Assembly: GCA_017544745.1 (NCBI GenBank)
Contig: JAFYDO010000032.1
Span: 1-7,873, forward strand
From: Treponema sp.
GTDB taxonomy: Bacteria; Spirochaetota; Spirochaetia; Treponematales; Treponemataceae
DNA length: 7,873 bases
Direction: 5' to 3'
Positions 1 through 6,234 of the stretch are shown here, piece by piece (position 1 is the first letter of the stretch; every line of letters begins with the position of its first letter). The translations under genes and the position numbers were made by a program. Below the pieces are notes generated by a model that had not been told where the DNA came from, ran no database searches, and was given only the letters and a program-made list of their open reading frames with translations.

Positions 1-3000
1 CACGGAGAGGGTAGTTGTAGCTTGAGTAAAAATATTCAATAGGATTTGGAACATGGTAATTAATCAAATCAAGAACACCACGGTCTACAGCCATTACAGT
101 AAGCTCTGCATTTGAAACAGGCTTTCCGCCCTTTGTTGCTGTAAGAGTTAATGTTGCTGTTTCTCCCGGTTTGTAGGTTGGTTTGTCGCTTTCTACCTTT
201 ACAGAGAAGGCTCTTACATAAGGATTTACAAAAAGCGGTGTTACACCAAAGTAGCCCTTTGGCTTGTCCAGATCCGGCTCACCGTATTCGTGGGTAGGTT
301 CTCCGTTTCGTACAGAATAAGAAGAAACTGCTACATAAATTACCGGAACATAATTTGTTGCAATAGGAACCTCAATTACGTTGGCAGGAGAATCAAAATG
401 TCTTATTTCTTCGGTAAAGATACCTTCGCGTTCTACAGTAATCAGATAGTCTCCAGCTGGAAGCGGGCTTTCCATGAGCACCTGTGCTATGTCGCCAGGA
501 TTATACTGTGACTGATCCGGTGTAAGATTGATTGCTTCTGAATTATAATTGTTATAGCGGTAAGAAGAACCGCCTGTTACATAAAAGCCGTATTCTGTAA
601 CTACAGTGTTTCCGTCTGTATCTGTACCGGTAAGCTTGAGGGTGTACCAGCCGGAATTAACAGGAGTAATATCAAACTTTCCCTTCTGTTTAATTTCTAT
701 ACTACCGGTTGCTTCTTCCACATCCTGTCGTTCATAGCGGGTGTAAAGTGTGTTGTCTACGCTCTGTTCATGAACCATTGTCCATTCTTCGCGTGTGAGC
801 GTATAGTTTACCGAAGCCGCTTTTTTAGCCGCATTACTCAAAAGCTCTCCGTTTACATCTGTAAGAATATAGTCAAATTCAAGCTTGTTGTCTTTTTTAG
901 CAAAACCACCGCCAGATCTGTTGCTCTTTAAGCCCACATAGAATTTTGCAGGATGAACAATCGTCTCGCTCTGTGTAGAAATGCGCTGGTTAGAAACATC
1001 GGTTACTGCTGCTTCTACACGATACTGGTATGCGGCACCGTCTGTAATCTTTTCTGAATTACAGGTAAGGTTTGCTTTTCCATCGGCACTAAGCTTTCCG
1101 TCTGCTTCTGAATAATAACTGCGGTAGGAATAAAGGTCCGGACCAAAGGAATAACCCTTAGTTTCCGGGGTTTCAAAGGACATGTTAAGAGCCTGCTTGT
1201 ACCAGGTACTTTCGTAGCTTGCTCCGCTCAAAGCACCTCCTGCAAGATATTCTGCAAAAAGCTCTGCGGTAAGAGTGTCTCCGCTGTAGTAGGTTACTTG
1301 TGGAATTGTGATTGAAGCAGTTGTTTTTACACGTTCAAATTCTGCAATCTTAAAATATACAGATTCGTAATCGTATTCATCCTTTGCATCGGCACGGCGG
1401 TAACGGATTGTATAAGTTCCAGGCTCCTGGTCATCAGGAATTTTAAAGGAACCATAGAAGCCTCCGCTTTCTGACAGAGTGCCGTTTATAGGATCTGCAA
1501 TTGGCTGTCCCTTCCACCAGCCCTCCTGAGGGGTAATGGTATAGTCGCCCTTATGAACAATGAGGCTTCCCAAAACCTGGTCTCTGTCTATACCGCGGAA
1601 GGTAACTGTTTCTCCAGGTCGGTATACACCACGGTCAACAAACATAAAGGTTCGCTGTATTGGCTTTCGTGCTGACTGGCGGTTAGAGGTTGTAACACCG
1701 TCCCTCCAGGAATTGTGTGATGTAGGAACAAAAACAGCCTTGTCGTCGCCCTTACTTACATAAACACAGATATTGTCGTTGTAATTATATTTGTAGCTTT
1801 CGTTGCGTTCATAGGCCTGAATCTGTTCTTCGGTGTAATTAATTACAGCAAGTCCGTTTGCATCTGTTTTGCCCTGGGCAATCATATGGTTAAGCGGGTT
1901 GTCCGTAAATTCGTTTATATCATGAAGAATATATACATCAGCATTATCCACCGGCTTGTCTGTAGAAAGACTGTGTACCATTACAACTGCACGGTTGATA
2001 CCCATACGTGTTGTAATTCCAAGGTCGGTTACCTGAACTGTGAGTATATTTTTATCGTTCTTTTCTACAAGCTCGTCATAATAGTTTACGGTTGTGTATA
2101 AGGTAGAAGCGTCAAAGCGTACAAAGCCGTAGCCGTTGGTAAGGTAATCATCAAGATTAATTTCTTCAAACTGGCGCTTGTTTTTTACGCCATTAAAAAT
2201 CATGGTTTTGCCGTCTGTAATACCCTGTTCCTTTGTGTAAAGAGGATTAAGAACCTCGCTTACCTTGTAGAAGGAGCCTGCATTAATATTCTGATGCTCA
2301 TAAATAAGTTTGTGCGGGAACTGGGCTTCCATCATCTTTGCACCGTAGTCAAGATATTTTGCATAGGCTTTAACCGGGCGAGTGCGGAATTCCGAATAAT
2401 AATTATATGCACCATCGCTGTAAATCTGGCCGTAAATATCTTTAAAACCTTTCATAAAATAAAGGCGGTAGGCTGTGTCCATTTCTAGCGGCAAACTGTG
2501 AATGGTAAGGTAGCAGCCGCTTATAATAACGTTGTCGGCAGTAAGCGGCAGAACAGTTCCGTCCATTGTGCGAACCTGAACATACTCTAAAACTGTCTGC
2601 ATATCTACAGTCTGTGTAAGTCTTACTCTAAGAGGGTTGCCTGTCTTTCCGCTTGAATAGTCTGCATATTCCGGGATATTTACATAATGGAAAGGCTGCA
2701 GGGTTTTGTAAGTAAACTTTCTAGTGTCATCTGCAGATTTTACAGTGATGATTGCGTTGTGCGGAACCTCTGCAGTAATTGTTACTACAAAAGAGTTTGT
2801 CTTATTTGTCTGAACATCGCATTCCGGTTCGTTTTTCCACCAGCTAAAGCTTTTATTTGTAAAATCACCTTCTACCATAAAATCCTGGCGTGCAAGCTGC
2901 TGGCTTCCAATAAAAAGTTCAAGTCTTTCTGCAAGTGAATCTGCTGTAAGAAGATAGTTAGTGCGTACAAACACGCGGTTTTCGTAAGGAGGAAGGGCAC

Positions 3001-3817
3001 CTGTTGTATTGTCATAGGCACAGTCTTTTTCCTTTATATAACCGCCGTAAATATTTTTTATTTGAACAGGCTCGGCTTTGGTTTTAAAAGTTGTTTCGCC
3101 TGTGATTTTGTCTCCATAAATAGAAGTAAGGTCCGGCTTTACTTTGATTGTATAAATTGTTGCAGGATCAGCGGCTTCTTCGGCCTCAAAGCTTATGTGC
3201 TGGGTTCCGTACCAGTGGTAGCTTCCCTTGAGCTGGGGTTCAATACTCAAAATCTCTGCTGCAGCTTCTGCAGTATCAAGACTTGTGAGCGAACGGACAG
3301 GAACAGAAAAAATTACATAAAAGCTTGGGTTTTCTGCTTCCGAAACTACACTTGTTTTTGGACCCCAGTCTTCTACAGTCAAAGGTCTGTCCGAATAATC
3401 TTCATCTTTTTGCGAAGCAGCCTTTTTTGTTTCCGGCAGCTTAATCCGTTTTTTTTCAGAAGAATAAGAGGTCAGATAATCACTAAGCTTTCTGAGTCCC
3501 GGAATAACCTGGGTTGTAGGCTTGGAACTCTTTTTACTCTTTGAAGCGGTTCCTTTAGAAGAATCGGCATTTGCTTCTTCCTGCTGTTCAGGAGATTCCG
3601 TAGCATAATCAGGCTTAAAAAAATTGGTCATAGAATCAAAGGACGCAACATCGTTTTCCAGCGTCATTACAACCGGGGTACGTGTTTTTGCAATGCTTAC
3701 CTTTGAGCTTAAACCCGTGCCTTGCTGGGCCGAATTATTTTTTGCACCCTTACAGCCAGCAAGCGTAAAGATAAATAAAGCGGTAAGCAGACCTGCTGCC
3801 CTGTGTAGATTTTTCAT
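1..3817 (-). CDS. Alpha-2-macroglobulin family lipoprotein, N-terminal 1272 residues (3' end outside window)
   Basis: One uninterrupted minus-strand frame runs from an ATG at 3817 to the left edge. The N-terminus is a lipoprotein signal: basic start (K2, H5, R6), hydrophobic 7-20, lipobox LAGC with Cys22. A Lys/Ser-rich spacer follows to about residue 140, then Ig-like beta domains (about 145-245 and 375-485). The macroglobulin signature DRGVYRPGETV begins at Asp728. A second one, DKPTYKPGETATL, begins at Asp1211 and leads to AVDRGVL (from 1243) and PNPIEYFY (1257-1264), the usual entry to the A2M domain. Family members reach about 1500-2000 residues, so the thioester (CxEQ-type) and C-terminal domains should lie beyond position 1. 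Bacterial A2Ms are periplasmic or surface protease traps that protect the envelope. AGGAG at 3825-3829, 7 nt upstream, fixes the start. Family assignment is firm; the presence of a working thioester cannot be judged. Confidence 0.93.
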   Translation of the reverse strand, partial: MKNLHRAAGLLTALFIFTLAGCKGAKNNSAQQGTGLSSKVSIAKTRTPVVMTLENDVASFDSMTNFFKPDYATESPEQQEEANADSSKGTASKSKKSSKPTTQVIPGLRKLSDYLTSYSSEKKRIKLPETKKAASQKDEDYSDRPLTVEDWGPKTSVVSEAENPSFYVIFSVPVRSLTSLDTAEAAAEILSIEPQLKGSYHWYGTQHISFEAEEAADPATIYTIKVKPDLTSIYGDKITGETTFKTKAEPVQIKNIYGGYIKEKDCAYDNTTGALPPYENRVFVRTNYLLTADSLAERLELFIGSQQLARQDFMVEGDFTNKSFSWWKNEPECDVQTNKTNSFVVTITAEVPHNAIITVKSADDTRKFTYKTLQPFHYVNIPEYADYSSGKTGNPLRVRLTQTVDMQTVLEYVQVRTMDGTVLPLTADNVIISGCYLTIHSLPLEMDTAYRLYFMKGFKDIYGQIYSDGAYNYYSEFRTRPVKAYAKYLDYGAKMMEAQFPHKLIYEHQNINAGSFYKVSEVLNPLYTKEQGITDGKTMIFNGVKNKRQFEEINLDDYLTNGYGFVRFDASTLYTTVNYYDELVEKNDKNILTVQVTDLGITTRMGINRAVVMVHSLSTDKPVDNADVYILHDINEFTDNPLNHMIAQGKTDANGLAVINYTEEQIQAYERNESYKYNYNDNICVYVSKGDDKAVFVPTSHNSWRDGVTTSNRQSARKPIQRTFMFVDRGVYRPGETVTFRGIDRDQVLGSLIVHKGDYTITPQEGWWKGQPIADPINGTLSESGGFYGSFKIPDDQEPGTYTIRYRRADAKDEYDYESVYFKIAEFERVKTTASITIPQVTYYSGDTLTAELFAEYLAGGALSGASYESTWYKQALNMSFETPETKGYSFGPDLYSYRSYYSEADGKLSADGKANLTCNSEKITDGAAYQYRVEAAVTDVSNQRISTQSETIVHPAKFYVGLKSNRSGGGFAKKDNKLEFDYILTDVNGELLSNAAKKAASVNYTLTREEWTMVHEQSVDNTLYTRYERQDVEEATGSIEIKQKGKFDITPVNSGWYTLKLTGTDTDGNTVVTEYGFYVTGGSSYRYNNYNSEAINLTPDQSQYNPGDIAQVLMESPLPAGDYLITVEREGIFTEEIRHFDSPANVIEVPIATNYVPVIYVAVSSYSVRNGEPTHEYGEPDLDKPKGYFGVTPLFVNPYVRAFSVKVESDKPTYKPGETATLTLTATKGGKPVSNAELTVMAVDRGVLDLINYHVPNPIEYFYSSYNYPLR

Positions 3818-3824
3818 AGTGAAT

Positions 3825-3829
3825 CTCCT
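3825..3829 (-). promoter_or_regulatory. Ribosome binding site of the A2M gene
   Basis: On the minus strand AGGAG lies 7 nt before the ATG at 3817, inside the 24-nt gap after the stop of the preceding gene. There is no room for a separate promoter or terminator, so the two minus-strand genes are probably co-transcribed. Confidence 0.85.
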
Positions 3830-3841
3830 GTTGAATTGACT

Positions 3842-4657
3842 TTATTTTTTAGCAGTCCATTTTAAAACTGCAATTGCATATTTCATCTGATTTTCAGGCA
3901 TGAATACATAGTATTTTTTTTCTGTTGTGGCAATTGTCAAAACAGTTGAAGTTGCAGAAGAAATGCCGGTTATTGCTTCCAAAGGAATTTCTACATTCTC
4001 CTGTACAGAAAATATAACAACCCTCTGATTGGTTACAACAAGGTTTCCTTCGTTTCCCTTCTGATTTGTTTCTGTTGCAAAATTAAGCTTTTCGTTTTCG
4101 TTGAGCTCCAGCCGCAGAAAGTGCACCATTGGCATTTTAGAATCGTCCGTAAGCGGCAGCTTATATTTGTTTGTATCTACATAAGGATTTTCGTAAGTAG
4201 TTTTTCCCTTTGCACGCAGGTTTACCCAGATTATAAGGAACAGCATAAAGAGGAAAAACAAAATAGGGTAGATTGCCTTACTGCCACCTTTACCCTGAGA
4301 TTTTTTTACATTCTGAGGAAGTCGCTCTGTATCCTGCAGCTTTGGTTCCTTTGATTTACCGCCGCTGCTTTTTCCACCCTTAGAGCTGCCCGAACCACCG
4401 GACCCCGAATCAAAGGCAGTATAGCCGGAGTTAGAACCAAAAGGAAGCGAGATTCCTCCGGCGTTGATTGAAGGTCTTACAAAAAGTACAAAGGCAATGA
4501 GTCCTGCATAAAAGGTTGTAAGAGAAAGGGTAAGAATGATTTTTGTTTTCTTTTTCCAGCCGGTGTAATAAATCATCAAAACAATTCCCAGCGGGATACA
4601 CAAAATAGAAACAAAACAGGCAATAGTGATAATTGAAAAAAGTCTACTTTTTGTCAT
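3842..4657 (-). CDS. Membrane protein with C-terminal bacterial PH-like domain
   Basis: This is a 271-residue protein of unknown role. Hydrophobic segments lie at about 6-32, 38-60 and 129-147. Between the second and third is a low-complexity Gly/Ser/Lys linker (about 83-127). The C-terminal part (about 175-271) has the rhythm of small bacterial PH-like (bPH/GRAM-like) domains: charged lead-in NENEKLNFATE, then LVVTNQRVVIF (207-217), IPLEAITGIS (224-233), strands ending in YYVFMPEN, and a final amphipathic helix rich in Ala/Lys/Trp. I chose the ATG at 4657 because GGAG sits 5 nt before it. An in-frame ATG at 4678 overlaps the promoter -10 box and has no ribosome site. It precedes the A2M lipoprotein gene by 24 nt, so it may act with it at the envelope. 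The PH-like call is fold-pattern recognition and moderately sure; the function is unknown. Confidence 0.8.
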   Translation of the reverse strand: MTKSRLFSIITIACFVSILCIPLGIVLMIYYTGWKKKTKIILTLSLTTFYAGLIAFVLFVRPSINAGGISLPFGSNSGYTAFDSGSGGSGSSKGGKSSGGKSKEPKLQDTERLPQNVKKSQGKGGSKAIYPILFFLFMLFLIIWVNLRAKGKTTYENPYVDTNKYKLPLTDDSKMPMVHFLRLELNENEKLNFATETNQKGNEGNLVVTNQRVVIFSVQENVEIPLEAITGISSATSTVLTIATTEKKYYVFMPENQMKYAIAVLKWTAKK

Positions 4658-4662
4658 AGGGA

Positions 4663-4666
4663 CTCC
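4663..4666 (-). promoter_or_regulatory. Ribosome binding site that decides the start of the PH-like membrane protein
   Basis: Minus-strand GGAG lies 5 nt upstream of the ATG at 4657. It would fall inside the coding region if translation began at the upstream in-frame ATG (4678), which favours the shorter 271-residue product. Confidence 0.7.
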
Positions 4667-4676
4667 GTATATAATC

Positions 4677-4685
4677 ATTATAACA
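4677..4685 (-). promoter_or_regulatory. Extended -10 promoter for the minus-strand PH-like/A2M unit
   Basis: On the minus strand the sequence reads TGTTATAAT, a perfect TATAAT preceded by the TGn extension. The hexamer at the -35 distance (4705-4700, CAACAT) is poor, as is common for extended -10 promoters. It would partly overlap the -35 box of the divergent promoter. Transcription would begin near 4670, giving a leader of about 13 nt that just holds the GGAG ribosome site. Confidence 0.65.
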
Positions 4686-4691
4686 TATATT

Positions 4692-4738
4692 TAAAAAAAA
4701 TGTTGACATACCCCGATAATCGTAGTATGATAAATATA
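4692..4738 (+). promoter_or_regulatory. Strong sigma-70-type promoter of the padR operon
   Basis: TTGACA (4703-4708) is separated by exactly 17 bp from TATGAT (4726-4731), one base from consensus. Directly upstream is an A-tract (4693-4700) in AT-rich DNA, placed where an UP element would contact the alpha subunits of RNA polymerase. The start site is expected near 4738, leaving a leader of about 185 nt before padR. The spacer and -10 box lie inside the symmetric operator described separately, so this promoter should be strong but repressible. Confidence 0.85.
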
Positions 4739-4769
4739 GTACGACAGACGTAGTACGTTTATCGGGGTA
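4709..4769. promoter_or_regulatory. 61-bp symmetric operator over the padR promoter
   Basis: Perfect 11-bp inverted arms, TACCCCGATAA (4709-4719) and TTATCGGGGTA (4759-4769), flank a 39-bp core. The axis of symmetry is base 4739, the centre of the middle TAGTA iteron and next to the expected transcription start. The left arm occupies the promoter spacer and the core covers the -10 box. Bound repressor would therefore block RNA polymerase. The likely ligand is the PadR protein encoded immediately downstream, since PadR regulators commonly bind inverted repeats in their own promoters. That pairing is inferred. Confidence 0.75.
4720..4761 (+). repeat. Three TAGTA iterons with exact 14-bp period
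   Basis: Three consecutive 14-bp units (4720-4733, 4734-4747, 4748-4761) each carry TAGTAY, at 4723, 4737 and 4751. The outer two are small palindromes centred on G: TCGTAGTATGA, with one mismatched pair, and ACGTAGTACGT, with perfect 5-bp arms. The middle one is weaker on its left side. The first unit contains the -10 hexamer. The spacing is fixed but is not a whole number of 10.5-bp helical turns, so successive sites face different sides of the DNA. Confidence 0.8.
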
Positions 4770-4805
4770 AAGAAAGCAATATAAACCGGCTGTGTAAATT
4801 AATTT

Positions 4806-4894
4806 GAAAAGACGAAGCCCGGAGCAGACAAGGGCCTACGACAGGTTTCTTCAGCTGGCGGAGGTCCTTGTCAGCGGGAGGGCGAAGTCTTTTC
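4806..4894 (+). ncRNA. Long structured leader hairpin upstream of padR (candidate cis-regulatory RNA)
   Basis: The padR leader can fold into one long interrupted hairpin. P1 is GAAAAGAC (4806-4813) with GTCTTTTC (4887-4894). Then come a symmetric GAA/GAA internal loop (4814-4816/4884-4886), GCCC/GGGC (4817-4820/4880-4883), a GGA/GGGA loop, two G-C pairs and an A/A mismatch. Next is an 11-bp helix with one G-U pair, GACAAGGGCCT (4827-4837) with AGGTCCTTGTC (4862-4872). Last are an ACGA/GCGG loop, CAG/CTG and a 10-nt apical loop. It is GC-rich against AT-rich flanks. It does not end in a free U-tract, so it is not a standard terminator, and I match it to no riboswitch class I know. It may be a regulatory leader or a palindromic repeat unit. 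Confidence 0.55.
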
Positions 4895-4909
4895 TAACAA
4901 TATAGACTT

Positions 4910-4915
4910 AGGAGG
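4910..4915 (+). promoter_or_regulatory. Ribosome binding site of padR
   Basis: AGGAGG lies 7 nt before the ATG at 4923, an almost ideal Shine-Dalgarno. It lies 15 nt beyond the leader hairpin and no complementary CCTCC-like segment is visible in the leader, so it appears accessible even when the hairpin is formed. Confidence 0.85.
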
Positions 4916-4922
4916 TGCAATA

Positions 4923-5279
4923 ATGATTTCAATCAGTAGTGATGTCATTCGCGGTTACAACGACACGATGATTCTCTGCCTGCTAAAGAAATCGCCTTCC
5001 TACGGGTATGAAATATCCAAAAGCATAAAGGCTTTGACGTCGGAAAAATACATTATAAAAGAAACGACGCTCTATTCTGCCTTTACGCGAATGGAAGAAA
5101 ACGGGTACGTGGAATCATATTCGCAGGAAGCCGAAAACGGCAAGCGCAGAACCTATTACCGCATAACCGACAAGGGAAAAGCGTATTATGATGAAAAATG
5201 TGATGAATGGAAGCTTACCAAGGAAGTGGTAGAAAAATTTATAAGCCAGAATGAGGAGGCAGCAAATGGAAACAATTAA
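4923..5279 (+). CDS. PadR family transcriptional regulator
   Basis: This 118-residue winged helix-turn-helix protein has the usual length of short PadR regulators. Visible family features, in order, are the first helix ending in ILCLLKKSPSYGYEI (residues 17-31), the recognition-helix region with TTLYSAFTRMEENGYVES (47-64), and the wing with KRRTYYRITDKGKAYY (73-88). A short C-terminal dimerization helix (about 93-110) follows. It probably represses its own operon by binding the symmetric operator over the promoter, and is relieved by a ligand or membrane signal not evident here. The next gene starts inside its last five codons, so translation is probably coupled. Its codon use differs from its neighbours: five of eight Thr codons are ACG and none ACA, while the next gene uses ACG in none of 17. 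Assignment is firm; the inducer is unknown. Confidence 0.95.
   Translation: MISISSDVIRGYNDTMILCLLKKSPSYGYEISKSIKALTSEKYIIKETTLYSAFTRMEENGYVESYSQEAENGKRRTYYRITDKGKAYYDEKCDEWKLTKEVVEKFISQNEEAANGNN
5253..5259 (+). promoter_or_regulatory. Ribosome binding site deciding the start of the HAAS/DUF1700 gene
   Basis: GAGGAGG lies within the 3' end of padR, 6 nt before the ATG at 5266. An in-frame ATG at 5251 is too close to use it, so the start at 5266 is preferred. Ribosomes finishing padR would pass over this site, which fits translational coupling. Confidence 0.8.
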
Positions 5280-6234
5280 AAATTATCTGGAATCAATGTT
5301 CAGGAATCTTCCTAACACCAGCGAAGTTATAAAAGCAAAGAATGAGCTTTTGCAGATGATGGAAGACAAGTACACAGAGCTTCGTCGCGAAGGAAAAACA
5401 GAAAACGAAGCAGTTGCAAAGGTAATTGCAGAATTCGGTAACCTTGACGAAGTAGCAGCATCGCTTGGAATCAAAGAAGTAATCGGCGAAAAGAAAGAAC
5501 GCGAGCGCCGCAATGTAACAATGGAAGAAATTAAGGAATATATTACAGACAGAATCGGTTCCATTTTATACAGGGCTATTGGTGTAGCTTTATTCATCCT
5601 GTGTCCGGTGCCTACAATTATTCTTGGCGATATTGTAAAGGTAGAATGGCTTGGTCCTGTTCTGCTTTTTGTATTCATTGCAGTTGGTATTGCACTTTGC
5701 ATTATGGGCGGCAACAGAATGGAACAGTGGCGCTTCTTAAAATATGAGCCTTGTTCAATCAGTCCAGCAACCGCAGATTATGTTGTAGCAGAAAAAAGAA
5801 AGTTTCAGTCTGCATATACAGCACTTTTCTGTACAGGTATTGCTCTTTGTGTATGCTGCGCAATTCCTGCAATCATAATTGACGCACGTAATTTTATTTC
5901 CGAAGAATGGGGCGGAGTATTTGTTCTTGCTTTTGTAGCAGCAGGCGTTGCAATGATGATTTACAGCGGCCATCGCTATAAGATGTATCAGAAGCTTATT
6001 GCACTTAATTCTAAAGAAACAATCGGCGGTTCTTATGTTCAGTCAAAGGATAAGGAGCCTGTATATACCAACAACACTGTAAGAGTTATAATGTCTGTAT
6101 ACTGGCCAACAGTTACCTGTATTTATCTTTGTATAAGCTTCCTTACCTTCCAGTGGGGCATTACATGGATTCTCTGGCCAATCGCCGGTGTTGTAAGAAG
6201 ACTTATTGACAGCATCTACGGAGGTGAACAATGA
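5266..6234 (+). CDS. HAAS/DUF1700-type (permease prefix domain) multi-pass membrane protein
   Basis: The product is 322 residues. The soluble N-terminus (about 1-70) has the pattern of the HAAS/permease-prefix domain: a leader helix with LP, then ELLQMMEDKYTELRREGKTE (27-46), AVAKVIAEFGNLDEVAASLG (49-68). This domain typically accompanies PadR regulators. A charged linker (about 73-95) leads to roughly six hydrophobic segments (about 100-123, 129-148, 184-205, 216-235, 273-295, 297-314). Two helix pairs look duplicated: GVALFILCPVPTIIL...EW (from 106) and GIALCVCCAIPAIII...EEW (from 191). The role is probably membrane-embedded sensing or modulation of the PadR regulator or the DUF4097 partner; no transport or catalytic motif is seen. 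The start at 5266 follows the ribosome site at 5253-5259. It overlaps padR by 14 nt and the next gene by 4 nt (ATGA). Confidence 0.88.
   Translation: METIKNYLESMFRNLPNTSEVIKAKNELLQMMEDKYTELRREGKTENEAVAKVIAEFGNLDEVAASLGIKEVIGEKKERERRNVTMEEIKEYITDRIGSILYRAIGVALFILCPVPTIILGDIVKVEWLGPVLLFVFIAVGIALCIMGGNRMEQWRFLKYEPCSISPATADYVVAEKRKFQSAYTALFCTGIALCVCCAIPAIIIDARNFISEEWGGVFVLAFVAAGVAMMIYSGHRYKMYQKLIALNSKETIGGSYVQSKDKEPVYTNNTVRVIMSVYWPTVTCIYLCISFLTFQWGITWILWPIAGVVRRLIDSIYGGEQ

Noticed and set aside
3062..3544. 160-codon plus-strand open frame opposite the A2M gene, with several shorter ones at 290-511, 1560-1763, 1886-2101, 2294-2488, 2687-2938 and 3624-3839
   Set aside because: All lie antisense within a continuous, clearly homologous A2M frame. 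Their products are Cys/Phe/Arg-rich with no recognisable domain, typical of shadow frames.
4658..4678. Start of the PH-like protein at the upstream in-frame ATG (4678), giving 278 residues
   Set aside because: That ATG overlaps the TATAAT box and lacks a ribosome site, while the ATG at 4657 has GGAG at a good distance.
4720..4761. CRISPR-like array
   Set aside because: The three repeats share only a short core at 14-bp spacing inside a promoter. There are no spacers and no cas genes.
4806..4894. Rho-independent terminator
   Set aside because: The hairpin is long and interrupted, its T-run is inside the 3' arm, and the bases after it (TAACAATATAG) are not a U-tract. It also sits between a strong promoter and the gene it serves.
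4806..4900. Integron attC site, considered because some Treponema carry integrons
   Set aside because: A TTCTAAC-like end occurs on the right only. No matching GTTRRRY/RYYYAAC pair frames the palindrome and no integrase or cassette array is present.
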